Assembly: GCF_024231755.1 (NCBI RefSeq)
Contig: NZ_JAAEQH010000270.1
Span: 27,670 to 91,669 of the forward strand
Source: Neptuniibacter sp.
GTDB lineage: Bacteria; Pseudomonadota; Gammaproteobacteria; Pseudomonadales; Balneatricaceae
Length of the DNA stretch: 64,000 nucleotides
Reading direction: 5' to 3'
Below the pieces are notes generated by a model, which saw only the letters and a program-made list of their open reading frames with translations, did no database searches and was not told the DNA's origin. Made by a program: the position numbers and the translations under genes. Shown here piece after piece: positions 53,528 to 63,104 of this stretch. How positions within the stretch are numbered: position 1 is the stretch's first letter; the number at the start of each line of letters is the position of its first letter.

Positions 53528-54568
53528 ATGTTTTCGAAATTAAAGTCGTTTTTTTTTGGTGGTAGTGATCAAAAAGCACCTTCAGGTACTGGATCTGTAG
53601 CACAGGGGGAAAAGGAAAAAACCGCAGAAAAAACTCCTGTTCAAGAATACGGTAATCAGAGCCTGGAGCATGCTCGGGAGCTGAATCTTGCATTTATCAG
53701 CAGTTTGCTAGGTGTCCGAGCGGTTGAGACAGAGGAGTCAAAAGCACAGGAAGAGCAGCTTCGAATGGCTTTGGATGCTGAGCTGGTGGGTATGACCGAT
53801 AAGGCGATACCTAAGCTGTCTAAAAGTGCTATGACGCTGATGACGGACCTGATGAATCCGGAAATAGCGCAAAGTAAAATTATTTCTGCCATCAAAGAAG
53901 ATCCAGCCCTTGCGGGTAAAGTGATCTCTGTTGCCAATTCCCCTTTGTTTGTTGCGCCAGGTGTCGAGATTAAAGATCTTGAACATGCGCTGAGTATGCT
54001 TGGTCAGATCAGATTGAAAGATGTGGTGATGTCTTCTCTGGTAGCCGATAAGTTTAAAATTGATAGCTACTACTTTGAAACTTTTGGTAAAGCATTGTGG
54101 GATCATTCATCCGAAGTTGCGGTAAAGGCGCGCGATATTGCTGAACAATCAGGTGGAAACCCTAGCCTCGCTTATTTCGTTGGTTTAGTGCACGACATTG
54201 GCAAGTTGATCATCTTTAAAAAACTGATTGAACTGCATACTAAGGAAAAAACAGAACCTCATCCTCAGGTATTCAGTAACCTTCTTGGCGATTATTCCTA
54301 TGCTCTAACTCGTCGTGCTTGTGAGGTATGGGAATTGCCGGAGTATTGGGTAAAGCCTATCGTTGAGTTCCAGTTGGCTGAGCCTGGTAACCTTCAAGAG
54401 CCTGAATCTGTAGCTTTGTTCCTGGCGAACAATTTTGCTGAACTGCATGCTCTATTCTCAGTAGGTGAAATAACTCAGTTTGAACTTGTGTGGCGTTTAC
54501 AGGAGTCGGGCTCTAATCTAGAAGAGTTCCAGCATGTTTACCCGGATGCGATTCCTGAAGAGGAGTAG
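53528..54568 (+). CDS. HDOD-domain signalling protein
   Basis: 346-residue cytoplasmic protein with a central HDOD domain (about 98-300): LMNPEIAQSKIISAIKEDPALAGKVISVANSP near 112, and YFVGLVHDIGKLIIFKKL near 217, with HD-like residues. The N-terminal ~75 residues are low-complexity. HDOD proteins regulate motility, stress or cell cycle, mostly without proven enzymatic activity. It is followed by a terminator. Confidence 0.85.
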   Translation: MFSKLKSFFFGGSDQKAPSGTGSVAQGEKEKTAEKTPVQEYGNQSLEHARELNLAFISSLLGVRAVETEESKAQEEQLRMALDAELVGMTDKAIPKLSKSAMTLMTDLMNPEIAQSKIISAIKEDPALAGKVISVANSPLFVAPGVEIKDLEHALSMLGQIRLKDVVMSSLVADKFKIDSYYFETFGKALWDHSSEVAVKARDIAEQSGGNPSLAYFVGLVHDIGKLIIFKKLIELHTKEKTEPHPQVFSNLLGDYSYALTRRACEVWELPEYWVKPIVEFQLAEPGNLQEPESVALFLANNFAELHALFSVGEITQFELVWRLQESGSNLEEFQHVYPDAIPEEE

Positions 54569-54596
54569 TCCCTTTTCGCTCTACACTTGTATAAGT

Positions 54597-54634
54597 AAAA
54601 GCTCCTAAATACGCACGTAGGGGCTTTTATTTTG
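54597..54634 (+). terminator. Rho-independent terminator after HDOD gene
   Basis: Stem AAAAGCTCCTA / TAGGGGCTTTT (one wobble pair) with a ten-base loop, followed by ATTTTG. It lies 29 bases after the HDOD gene stop. Confidence 0.8.
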
Positions 54635-54683
54635 TAGGTTGTTAAGTGAACAGCAGCGTAGTGCCTGATGGAGAATATTTATT

Positions 54684-55508
54684 GTGAGTAATAAAAACTA
54701 TCAATACCTGCTTGCGGCGAATGGACGGCTATTAGGCGATGAATCAGGTGTATTATTTAAAGCTCATTCTGAACTTGATGAACTGAAAACAATGGCTGTT
54801 CTGGATGTGGGGCAGATCAATGATCAGCAATATGCAGTTGCCATTCTGGAGAAGAATACGCCTATAGATTCTCTAATCGATATGGATAGCTGTGTGGGCT
54901 TGCGGTCGATGTTAGGGCATGTTGAGACCGAGGAGGAATATGCGCTGTTAGCGACTGCGGCTCAATTGGTCACATGGTACGAATCTTTTAAGTTCTGCCC
55001 TCGCTGTGCTACTGAGCTTTCTTTGCACCCACATGAAAGAGCAAAAGTCTGTGGTGGGTGCGGGCATCATCAATATCCTCGCATATCTCCTTGCATAATT
55101 GTCTTAGTGAAAAAGGGTGAGCAATGTTTGCTTGCGCACGCTGCCAAATTTGCTCCTGGCAGATACAGCACATTAGCGGGCTTTATCGAAGCAGGAGAAA
55201 GCGCTGAGCATGCGGTGCATAGGGAGATAGAAGAGGAGGTGGGAATCAAAGTTAAGAATATAGAGTACTGTTTTAGCCAGTCATGGCCGTTTCCACATTC
55301 ACTGATGCTGGGGTTTATGGCGGAGTATGATTCTGGGGATATTCAACCAGATGGTATTGAAATACTCGAAGCAGACTGGTTTTCCGCCGATAAACTGCCT
55401 ACGTTACCGCCGCGCTTTACCATCGCGCGACGATTGATCAATCGATTTCTTGAAGAGATAGGCGCTGAGATAGAGCCGGACTCAGCTCTGTTTTTCCCGA
55501 CTGAATAG
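54684..55508 (+). CDS. nudC: NAD(+) diphosphatase NudC (RNA decapping)
   Basis: 274-residue NudC. The zinc ribbon is CPRCATEL...CGGCGHHQYPR (four Cys, about 105-125). The Nudix box is GFIEAGESAEHAVHREIEEEVG (positions about 173-194). SQSWPFPHSLMLGF (near 205) is the NADH-pyrophosphatase signature. It hydrolyses NAD(H) to NMN(H) and AMP and removes NAD caps from RNA. It starts with GTG 54684. Its end overlaps the convergent SCP2 gene by 27 bases. Confidence 0.9.
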   Translation: MSNKNYQYLLAANGRLLGDESGVLFKAHSELDELKTMAVLDVGQINDQQYAVAILEKNTPIDSLIDMDSCVGLRSMLGHVETEEEYALLATAAQLVTWYESFKFCPRCATELSLHPHERAKVCGGCGHHQYPRISPCIIVLVKKGEQCLLAHAAKFAPGRYSTLAGFIEAGESAEHAVHREIEEEVGIKVKNIEYCFSQSWPFPHSLMLGFMAEYDSGDIQPDGIEILEADWFSADKLPTLPPRFTIARRLINRFLEEIGAEIEPDSALFFPTE

Positions 55509-55817
55509 CTTGCTCAGCTGGGTGGCGAGCATGACATTGCCTTCGGCGCGTAGCTTCCCTGTCATGAAGGCGCTCATGCCATCCTTCTGCCCGGTAATTA
55601 CCTCAACCATGGTTTCAGCATCCATGATCAACGTGACATTGGGGTCAGGGTGTTCACCCTCACCAATGTTACATTCCCCATCATTTATGCTGATATAGAA
55701 GTCTGATTCATCTTCAAGCAGGAATTGAAACGTAGCTGAAACACCCTGTGCGTTTTCTGAAACAAAACGACTTGGAAGCTTCTCAATAACTTTAGCAACG
55801 GATATATCCTGACTCAT
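55482..55817 (-). CDS. SCP2 sterol-binding-domain protein
   Basis: 111-residue single-domain SCP2-type lipid-binding protein: FQFLLEDESDFYISINDGECNIGEG, then DVTLIMDAETMVEVITGQKDGMSAFMTGKLRAEGN-like core. It probably binds a lipid or acyl group. Its 3' end overlaps nudC. Confidence 0.8.
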   Translation of the reverse strand: MSQDISVAKVIEKLPSRFVSENAQGVSATFQFLLEDESDFYISINDGECNIGEGEHPDPNVTLIMDAETMVEVITGQKDGMSAFMTGKLRAEGNVMLATQLSKLFSREKQS

Positions 55818-55917
55818 GCAGTGAATGCCTCAAACCTGACTAATAAGGGTGGGTATTAAGGTGAATTATGATACATTAGCGAACCTTCTTCTTATAGTTA
55901 ATTTCGGAGTTTTCTCT

Positions 55918-56976
55918 GTGTCTGAATTCCTGAGTGATTATGGTCTGTTTCTGGCTAAATCGGTGACCATTGTTATTGCCATTTTGGTGGTTGTCATTGG
56001 CATAATCGCTGCCTCTGCCCGTAGTCGTAAAGATCCTAAACATGGCGATATTCTGGTAGAACACTACAACGATGAACTGGAAGAGATGAAAGAGATTCTG
56101 GAAGAATCTATTCTCGATAAAGATGAGCTAAAAGCGATACATAAAGCAGAGAAGCAAAAAGCTAAAGAAGAGAAAAAAGAGCGCAAGAAAAACCCTCCTA
56201 AAGAGGAAGAACGCAGTAAGCGAATTTTTGTCCTGGACTTTGATGGGGATATCAAAGCCAGTGAGGTAGAACCGTTTCGTCAGGAAATATCTGCTGTTCT
56301 GATGATGGCAGAAGAAAAAGACGAAGTGGTTATCCGTCTGGAAAGCCCAGGTGGTATGGTGCATGAGTATGGCCTAGCTTCTTCACAAATCGAACGAATC
56401 AAACGTAAACAGATCCCGCTGACTATCTGCGTCGATCGTGTAGCTGCCAGTGGTGGTTATATGATGGCATGTTTGGCAGATAAACTGTTGGCTGCGCCAT
56501 TCGCTATTGTCGGTTCCATTGGTGTTATCGCTCAACTACCTAATTTCCATCGTCTGTTGAAGAAAAACGATATTGATTATGAAGTTCTAACCGCAGGTGA
56601 ATATAAGCGTACACTGACCATGTTTGGTGAAAATACCGACAAAGGCCGTGAAAAATTTGTTGAGGAATTGGAAGAAACCCATCAGCTTTTCAAAAACTTT
56701 GTTCATGAATACCGTGAGCAGGTTGATATTGATAAAGTTTCTACAGGCGAGATTTGGTTTGGTAAACAAGCTCTAGAAATTAATCTTATAGATGAGCTGG
56801 TGACTTCTGATCAATACCTTATGGATGCATCTGAAGAAGCTGATATCTTCATTATCCGTTACGAAGAGAAGAAAACTCTGCAGGATAAACTGTCGGACTT
56901 GGCGGTAAAATCGAGCGATAAAGTACTCCTGCGTTGGTGGACCCGATTAACCCAACCTAAAACTTGGTCACAGTAA
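55918..56976 (+). CDS. sohB: Inner-membrane protease SohB
   Basis: 352-residue S49-family (SppA-like) peptidase, close to E. coli SohB (349). One N-terminal membrane span (LAKSVTIVIAILVVVIGII) is followed by a charged linker with runs of Lys/Glu (about 60-110). Catalytic motifs: VAASGGYMMACLADKL (nucleophile Ser near 182) and the Lys further on in GEYKRTLT. GTG 55918 is preferred (GGAG eight bases upstream, EFLSDYGLFLAK matches the family start). An in-frame GTG at 55861 would extend it by 19 residues. Confidence 0.85.
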   Translation: MSEFLSDYGLFLAKSVTIVIAILVVVIGIIAASARSRKDPKHGDILVEHYNDELEEMKEILEESILDKDELKAIHKAEKQKAKEEKKERKKNPPKEEERSKRIFVLDFDGDIKASEVEPFRQEISAVLMMAEEKDEVVIRLESPGGMVHEYGLASSQIERIKRKQIPLTICVDRVAASGGYMMACLADKLLAAPFAIVGSIGVIAQLPNFHRLLKKNDIDYEVLTAGEYKRTLTMFGENTDKGREKFVEELEETHQLFKNFVHEYREQVDIDKVSTGEIWFGKQALEINLIDELVTSDQYLMDASEEADIFIIRYEEKKTLQDKLSDLAVKSSDKVLLRWWTRLTQPKTWSQ

Positions 56977-57067
56977 TAAAGCGCCTGTTAAAAAGTGTGT
57001 CGTTAAGTTTTAAGTAATAAACTGGGTTTATTATTCGTAAGTTGGATATAAATTAGGCAATAACTAC

Positions 57068-57098
57068 TTGATTTATAGATAGAGATTGTCGTTATAAT
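57068..57098 (+). promoter_or_regulatory. Putative psrA promoter
   Basis: -35 TTGATT (57068-57073) and perfect -10 TATAAT (57093-57098) with a 19-base spacer, upstream of the TetR gene. GTTTAAAAC close downstream resembles a half-palindrome that could be an autoregulatory site. Confidence 0.45.
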
Positions 57099-57136
57099 TC
57101 CGGGATAGTTGTTTAAAACGCTGGTTTGGAGTTCGG

Positions 57137-57790
57137 ATGCGTCATAAGGGTACCTCTGCAAGTATTGTCGAAGCGGCAGAAACATTGTTTGCTGAGCAGG
57201 GTTTTACTGAAACCACTGTACGCCAGATTACCAGTCGGGCGGATGTAAACTTAGCGGCGATCAACTATCACTTCGGTTCGAAAAAAGGTTTGATTCAGGC
57301 TGTAGCTGAAAAATTTCTTACACCATTATGTGCTGAACTGGGCTCCATGATGGAACAGCGTCAAGTTGCTGATTCCAGCCCGTCTCTGGAAGAGCTCCTG
57401 GAGATGTTGATGCGGGCTCTTCTGCTTGTGCATCGTGAAAACGTTAATGCGCTTGCTGTATTTATGCGTTTGTTAGAATTGGCTTATATGAAAAATCAGG
57501 AAGAGCTTCGTGACTTCCTCATAAGTCGCTATAACGACAAACTGCAGCCATTTATTCAACTGATCCGTAAGGATGCTGCGCCAATGGAAGATGATGAGTT
57601 CTTCTGGCGACTGCATTTCCTATTGGGGTCGATCACCTTTACCCTGTCTAACTATCACACCCTGCATGCTATTGAGAAGCGTGAATTCCATAGTGGAGCG
57701 GAAGTAGAGAATATCCTGCACAGGATGATCCCTGTTCTGTCTGCTGGTTTGCAGGCTAGAGCTGATAAAACTTATTTCTGTCGCTTGTAG
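57137..57790 (+). CDS. psrA: TetR-family regulator PsrA
   Basis: 217-residue TetR regulator. The HTH is in residues 5-50 (IVEAAETLFAEQGFTETTVRQITSRADVNLAAINYHFGSKKGL). The C-terminal ligand domain and the neighbouring nagZ/mfd genes match PsrA of Pseudomonas, a fatty-acid-responsive repressor of beta-oxidation and activator of rpoS. PsrA identity rests on context; other TetR functions are possible. Confidence 0.7.
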   Translation: MRHKGTSASIVEAAETLFAEQGFTETTVRQITSRADVNLAAINYHFGSKKGLIQAVAEKFLTPLCAELGSMMEQRQVADSSPSLEELLEMLMRALLLVHRENVNALAVFMRLLELAYMKNQEELRDFLISRYNDKLQPFIQLIRKDAAPMEDDEFFWRLHFLLGSITFTLSNYHTLHAIEKREFHSGAEVENILHRMIPVLSAGLQARADKTYFCRL

Positions 57791-57795
57791 GCTTC

Positions 57796-58275
57796 ATGTT
57801 GCAAATCCTGGTTTCCATCGCTGATCAGCGTTTAACACTGCTGGATGGTGGCAAGGTTGTGCTTGAGTATCCGGTTTCAACAGCTCTGAATGGGGCTGGG
57901 GAGCAGAAAAATAGCGGCTGTACTCCGCGAGGCAAGCATACTGTTCGTGCCAAAATTGGCGCAGGCCAGCCTGAAAATGCTGTATTTATAGGACGCCGTT
58001 TCACTGGTGAGATTTACAGCCCTGAGTTGGCAGAAAAATTCCCAAATCGAGATTGGATCTTAAGCCGTATTCTTTGGCTCAGTGGCCTGGAGCTGGGGGT
58101 TAATCGATTGGGTAATGTAGATACAATGCAGCGTTATATATATATCCATGGAACTCCTGATAGCGAACCAATGAACGAGCCCCTTTCTCACGGCTGTATC
58201 CGCATGCGGAACACTGACCTTATTGAGCTGTTCGATAGGGTGCCCGCAGGAACAGAAGTCACCATTAATAGTTAA
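57796..58275 (+). CDS. L,D-transpeptidase (YkuD) without signal peptide
   Basis: 159-residue YkuD-domain protein. The catalytic motif HGTPDSEPMNEPLSHGCIRM has nucleophile Cys134. There is no signal peptide or LysM domain, so export is unclear. It forms 3-3 peptidoglycan links or acts on murein peptides. It is five bases after psrA and five before nagZ, so it is in one operon with the recycling enzyme. Confidence 0.85.
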   Translation: MLQILVSIADQRLTLLDGGKVVLEYPVSTALNGAGEQKNSGCTPRGKHTVRAKIGAGQPENAVFIGRRFTGEIYSPELAEKFPNRDWILSRILWLSGLELGVNRLGNVDTMQRYIYIHGTPDSEPMNEPLSHGCIRMRNTDLIELFDRVPAGTEVTINS

Positions 58276-58280
58276 ACGAC

Positions 58281-59318
58281 ATGAATAACAACAAGTTAGC
58301 CGGGCAATCTGAGATGCCTCAAGCCAGTCTTTTTTTAGATCTGGATGGAACAACTCTTACATCACAAGAAAGAGAGCTCTTAATGAGCCCTTTGATCGGT
58401 GGTGTCATCCTGTTTGGTCGTAATAGTGAAAGTGCAGAGCAGGTTTCACAGCTGGTAGCGGATATCCGCACGATACGTTCAGATCTGATCCTGAGTATTG
58501 ATCAGGAGGGAGGTCGTGTCCAACGTCTTAAAAACGGTGTTGCCCGATTGCCGCCAGTCCAGGCGCTACTACCAATCTATCAGAATGACAAAAATGATGG
58601 CTTGTTGGCTGCCGAGAAACTTGGTTACCTGATGGCTATTGAGATGCGTTCTCTAGATGTTGATATCAGCTTTGCGCCCGTTTTGGATGTGGATTATGGG
58701 CGTAATACAGTAATTGCTAATCGTGCGTTTGCTACAGACTCTGAATCAGTGGCAGTGCTGTCTGAATCATATATTGCAGGTATGCGTAAGGCGGGTATGG
58801 CTGCTACAGGTAAACATTTTCCTGGGCATGGCTGGGCCAACGCAGATACGCATCTTGCCGATGCTATTGATGAACGTAGTTTTGAACAGATCTGGAACTT
58901 AGATATGTCGCCTTTCCGAGCTGCGATAGATAATGGTTTGGAGGCGATGATGTTTGCTCATGTGCTCTATACCAGTTGCGATCCTAGTCCGGCGGGTTTC
59001 TCTCAATTCTGGATCGAAGAAATTCTGCGCAAGCGTTTGCAGTTTAATGGTCTGATCTTCAGTGATGATCTTAGTATGAAGGCTGCACACAGTGCTGGGA
59101 GTTATTCGCAGAGGGCTGAACAAGCCATTTCTGCTGGTTGTCAGGTGTTACTTTGCTGTAATGAGCGTGCTGGTACACTAGAGATACTCGAGTATCTGCG
59201 TCAGGTTGAGTGTCAGCCGCTAGATTTGAATCGTTTGCGTGGTAAAACTGAAATAGGATTTGATGAGGCTTATCTCAAAGAGGCAAGGGCCTTAGCGAAA
59301 AGCTTAGTAGAAGAGTAA
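58281..59318 (+). CDS. nagZ: Beta-N-acetylhexosaminidase NagZ
   Basis: 345-residue GH3 family NagZ, usual length. SIDQEGGRVQRLK is near 73 and GKHFPGHGWANADTHL near 177-192 (His on the catalytic loop). The nucleophile Asp is in LIFSDDLSMKAA near 260. It removes GlcNAc from anhydro-muropeptides in the cytoplasm during peptidoglycan recycling. Confidence 0.93.
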   Translation: MNNNKLAGQSEMPQASLFLDLDGTTLTSQERELLMSPLIGGVILFGRNSESAEQVSQLVADIRTIRSDLILSIDQEGGRVQRLKNGVARLPPVQALLPIYQNDKNDGLLAAEKLGYLMAIEMRSLDVDISFAPVLDVDYGRNTVIANRAFATDSESVAVLSESYIAGMRKAGMAATGKHFPGHGWANADTHLADAIDERSFEQIWNLDMSPFRAAIDNGLEAMMFAHVLYTSCDPSPAGFSQFWIEEILRKRLQFNGLIFSDDLSMKAAHSAGSYSQRAEQAISAGCQVLLCCNERAGTLEILEYLRQVECQPLDLNRLRGKTEIGFDEAYLKEARALAKSLVEE

Positions 59319-59322
59319 AGAT

Positions 59323-60429
59323 ATGATAGATCTGTTAAATAGCTGGTTGGCTGAACATATGCCTGAATATGGCGAGTCGGCATGGATTATTTTATCAATT
59401 GCTGTGTGTGTGATAGCGGTTGTTCTGGACGTGGTTGTTCGCACAATGCTGGGACAGTTGCAGCGCCAGGCAGAGAAAACAAGAATCCTCTGGGATGATG
59501 CTTTTCTACATTCAGTTAGCAGACCCGCATTGTTCCTTATCTGGCTTGCTGCAGGGTACTGGCTAATTCAGATTGCTGAACAGCACTTTGATATTACGGT
59601 AATGGGCGGGGATAGTCCTTTGCCTCGTTTAGTGCTGATCATTATGGTTGCATGGAGCTGTCTGCGCTTCCTGAAGCGCCTTGAGCAGGTTCTGGTGATG
59701 CCAGAGAAGATGAAAAAGCCGATGGACCCAACAACTGTTGGTGCTCTGAGTAGGCTGGCTCGTTTGGTCGTCACTGTATTGATTGCCCTGATTATTATGC
59801 AGAGCTACGGCTATAGTATTTCCGGCATACTGGCCTTTGGTGGTATCGGTGGTATTGCGGTTGGCTTTGCAGCAAAAGACCTTTTGGCTAACTTCTTTGG
59901 TGGTTTGATGATCTATTTGGATCGCCCATTTAAGGTGGGTGATTGGATTCGTTCTCCGGACAAACAGATTGAGGGTACTGTTGAAGATATAGGTTGGCGT
60001 CAGACCCGTATTCGAACGTTCGATAAGCGTCCACTTTATGTGCCTAACTCAACCTTTGCTAATATATCGGTTGAAAACCCATCACGTATGACCAATCGTA
60101 GGATCTACGAGTATATCGGTGTTCGTTATGATGATGCTGCTCAGGTAACAGAGGTTATTGATGCGGTAAAAGAGATGCTGCGAACTCATCCTGAAATTGA
60201 TAACAATCAGACTTTGATTGTTAATTTAGATCGCTTTGGTCCTTCTTCCCTGGATTTCTTTATCTACACATTTACCAAGACAACCGACTGGATCCATTTC
60301 CATGAGATTAAGCAGGATGTGATGGTGAAAATTATGCAGATCATCGAAGAGAAGGGTGCTGAATTTGCGTTTCCGACCACGACGGTACATCTAGTAGGGG
60401 AATGCCCAGAGTCTTTGGAGCATAACTAA
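59323..60429 (+). CDS. MscS-family mechanosensitive channel
   Basis: 368-residue small-conductance mechanosensitive channel. Four hydrophobic segments lie at about residues 20-40, 67-85, 100-118 and 140-165. The pore helix and the beta domain signature follow: GGIGGIAVGFAAKDLLANFFGGLMIYLDRPFKVGDW (by positions 178-213). It opens on membrane tension. It starts four bases after the nagZ stop. Confidence 0.88.
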   Translation: MIDLLNSWLAEHMPEYGESAWIILSIAVCVIAVVLDVVVRTMLGQLQRQAEKTRILWDDAFLHSVSRPALFLIWLAAGYWLIQIAEQHFDITVMGGDSPLPRLVLIIMVAWSCLRFLKRLEQVLVMPEKMKKPMDPTTVGALSRLARLVVTVLIALIIMQSYGYSISGILAFGGIGGIAVGFAAKDLLANFFGGLMIYLDRPFKVGDWIRSPDKQIEGTVEDIGWRQTRIRTFDKRPLYVPNSTFANISVENPSRMTNRRIYEYIGVRYDDAAQVTEVIDAVKEMLRTHPEIDNNQTLIVNLDRFGPSSLDFFIYTFTKTTDWIHFHEIKQDVMVKIMQIIEEKGAEFAFPTTTVHLVGECPESLEHN

Positions 60430-60556
60430 ATACAATCAGAGCAGTGTGGTAAAACTTCCAGCAGCCTTTTCTGAGGTATCAAGTTCCTGTTGAGGAATTA
60501 GTGATGGTGATAGTTGAGTTAGACTAGTCCCTAGTCATCTATCACAGGCCGCTCAT

Positions 60557-62395
60557 TTAACTATTGGACATATAGCTGATGAGTTGTTCTACGGCCATAG
60601 GTTTGGCGTATAAATACCCTTGCATCAAATCGCAACGAATTTCTTTTAACCACTCTGCTTGTTCATTGGTTTCAACGCCTTCCGCTACGATGGCCATATT
60701 AAGGCCTTTTGCCATACCGACAATCGAGCTGGCTATGCATCTATCGCTCTCATCATCCGGTAGGCCGTCCACGAATGACCTGTCAATTTTAAGTTTTGAA
60801 ACAGGGAGGTGTTTCAATCGAGAAAGTGAGGAGTAGCCGGTCCCGAAATCATCTATTGAGAGCCTAACCCCTAAATCAGCTAGTTCATTGAGTTGATTCG
60901 TAACAAGTTTAGTATCATGGCTGATCAGCTCTTCTACTATCTCTAACTCAATTAGGTTTTGAGGGATTTGGTGCTTGGAAAGTAACCTGGCAATCATTGA
61001 AACTAATGTATTGCTATAAAGCTGTTCGGTAGAAAGATTGATAGAAACAAAAGTAAGAGTTTGTAGTTGTTGGTTATGTTCTATGTCCATACAAACCGAG
61101 CGTAGCATCAACTCACCTAACTGCGGCATGAGTCTCATTTCGGTGGCAAGTGGTAAAAAATGGTAAGGAGATAAAGTACCTTTGGTAGGGTGTTGCCATC
61201 TTACCAGGGCTTCCACTCCCGATATTTGACCTGTCTGGCAATCAATAATCGGCTGGTAGAAAGGGATTAGCTCTTTATTTGTGATTGCTGCAAGTAATTC
61301 ATTTTCTGCCTCTTTCTTCTGTTGAAAATCTGAGAGCCAGTTGTCATCGAATAAAGCGTAAGAGCCGATGCCATTTTTTTTGGCTTTTGCTAGGGCTATT
61401 TCTGCTTTTCTTACGGGGTTTTCGGCATCGCCATAGGGGCCTGAAATAACTGTTCCTCCAATGGAGGCGGAGATATTAACTAGTTTTCCACTAGCTAACT
61501 TTATACCGTCTAGTAAAACAGCCTGAATGGATCTAATTATCTGAATAAGATCATTTTTTTCGACCCCTATAATCCAAAGAGCAAAAATATCGCCCGACAG
61601 TCGGGCCGGGAATATTTTTTTCTCTATGGTCATGTTTGTAAGTTTTATGGCTATTAGCTGTAACAGTTCATTTGCTTGTATATAACCTAGCTCATCGTTG
61701 ACAGCGCTGAATCTATCAATGCCAATGATCAAAATACCTCTGCCGCCATCGCAAGACTCAAGGCTTAAACACCCAGTGGATTCGTCAATGCGTTCTTGGA
61801 AAGCCAATCTGTTCTCGAGCCCTGTGAGTGAATCAGTTCTCTGGGCAACTAAAAGCCTTTTTGATGCTTTGAGCCAAGCGTCATGTTCTAGAGCTAGTGA
61901 TATTTTGTCTGCTACCGCTGTGATAAAAGAGATTTCTTCTACAGGCCAGTTCCTGTTTTTATGGCCATCTTCGACGCATAATATTCCATGATGATCCTTG
62001 GAAGAATATATGGGGGCATCGACCATAGAGAAAATTCCTAAAGGAATGAGGTAACTTTCAGTAAATTCCGACGTTGCAGAGTGTTGGCGTGCATTATTAG
62101 CCACAACGACACGATTAGAAGACATTGCATCAAAGTAATGAGGGAAATCATCAATACTCAGAACCATCCCTGATTCATATTTGTCTTGATCTTTACTGTA
62201 GAGTGATCGACAGATTATTGAGGTTTTATCTTTTCTATAACCCCATACGCTTACTCTGATTACATCTAGCAGGCGGCCAGTTAATTTAAGTAGCATCTGC
62301 ACTTTGTTAAGTGTTGTTCCTTCTGTGTATTCAGATCTCTCGCAGGTTTTTATTAGCTCGTTGTGTAGGGAAGCTAGCCTTTCTCTCGAATCCAT
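60557..62395 (-). CDS. GAF-GGDEF-EAL protein with degenerate GGDEF
   Basis: 612-residue cytoplasmic cyclic-di-GMP protein. GAF-like sensor at about 1-180, GGDEF-like domain at about 190-345, EAL domain at about 360-605. The GGDEF site reads SGDIF, so diguanylate cyclase activity is probably lost. The EAL domain keeps EALVRWQHP, DDFGTGYSSL and AEGVET, so it may still hydrolyse c-di-GMP. No membrane span is seen. It interrupts the otherwise Pseudomonas-like nagZ to hpt order. Confidence 0.88.
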   Translation of the reverse strand: MDSRERLASLHNELIKTCERSEYTEGTTLNKVQMLLKLTGRLLDVIRVSVWGYRKDKTSIICRSLYSKDQDKYESGMVLSIDDFPHYFDAMSSNRVVVANNARQHSATSEFTESYLIPLGIFSMVDAPIYSSKDHHGILCVEDGHKNRNWPVEEISFITAVADKISLALEHDAWLKASKRLLVAQRTDSLTGLENRLAFQERIDESTGCLSLESCDGGRGILIIGIDRFSAVNDELGYIQANELLQLIAIKLTNMTIEKKIFPARLSGDIFALWIIGVEKNDLIQIIRSIQAVLLDGIKLASGKLVNISASIGGTVISGPYGDAENPVRKAEIALAKAKKNGIGSYALFDDNWLSDFQQKKEAENELLAAITNKELIPFYQPIIDCQTGQISGVEALVRWQHPTKGTLSPYHFLPLATEMRLMPQLGELMLRSVCMDIEHNQQLQTLTFVSINLSTEQLYSNTLVSMIARLLSKHQIPQNLIELEIVEELISHDTKLVTNQLNELADLGVRLSIDDFGTGYSSLSRLKHLPVSKLKIDRSFVDGLPDDESDRCIASSIVGMAKGLNMAIVAEGVETNEQAEWLKEIRCDLMQGYLYAKPMAVEQLISYMSNS

Positions 62396-62517
62396 TATTC
62401 CCGTTACCTTTCGGAAATATATCTTTTACTAAGGGTAGTGGTTAACACTGATTTTGCTAAGAATTAGTAAGCCGCTACAAGCACTACTAAGTGATACGGT
62501 GTAAGGCTTGCAGCGGA

Positions 62518-63084
62518 TCAGGGGGTGCTACTGATTGCAAAAATACCGGGTGCGTTGCGCCAATAGCCTTTGTAATCCAGTCCAAAGCCAAATACATACC
62601 GGTCTTCAATTTCCAGTCCAATATAGTCAGCTTTAAGGTTACTGTGGGGCTTACGGTCGTGTTGTTTATCAAGCAGCACCGCAACCAGAACTTTCTTAGC
62701 GCCACCATTTCTGAAATATTCGACCACTGCGGCCAGAGTATGGCCCTCATCGTAAATATCATCTACGACCAGAACAGTTCTGCCTTTAAAGTTCAGGTTA
62801 GGGTAGGTTTTCCACTCTAGCTCATGGCCTGATGTTGTATTTCTATAGCGAGTGGCATGGATGTAATCCTGTTGTAGGGGGAAATTTAATCGAGTAAGTA
62901 GCTGTCCCCCGACTACAAGTCCTCCATTCATTACAGGAACAAAAATAGGGTTCTCTTCTGCCAGATCCATACTAATATCGTAAGCCATGCGCTGGATCGC
63001 AGATTGAACCTCTCTCTCATCAAAAAGCAGGTCGGCTTTGAGATAAGCATCTCTTATCTCTTCTGGTTTGATCTCTTCCGACAT
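62518..63084 (-). CDS. hpt: Hypoxanthine-guanine phosphoribosyltransferase
   Basis: 188-residue type I phosphoribosyltransferase. PRPP motif VLVVDDIYDEGHTLA is near 98-112, and the C-terminal VFGFGLDYKGYWRN binds the purine. It salvages hypoxanthine and guanine to IMP and GMP. Length is as in Pseudomonas Hpt. Confidence 0.88.
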   Translation of the reverse strand: MSEEIKPEEIRDAYLKADLLFDEREVQSAIQRMAYDISMDLAEENPIFVPVMNGGLVVGGQLLTRLNFPLQQDYIHATRYRNTTSGHELEWKTYPNLNFKGRTVLVVDDIYDEGHTLAAVVEYFRNGGAKKVLVAVLLDKQHDRKPHSNLKADYIGLEIEDRYVFGFGLDYKGYWRNAPGIFAISSTP

Positions 63085-63104
63085 AATGCCACTCGCCTCA
63101 GGCC

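Noticed and set aside
60516..60532. GACTAG / CTAGTC palindrome after the MscS gene
   Set aside because: Short stem with no T-run and no nearby promoter; no function can be supported.
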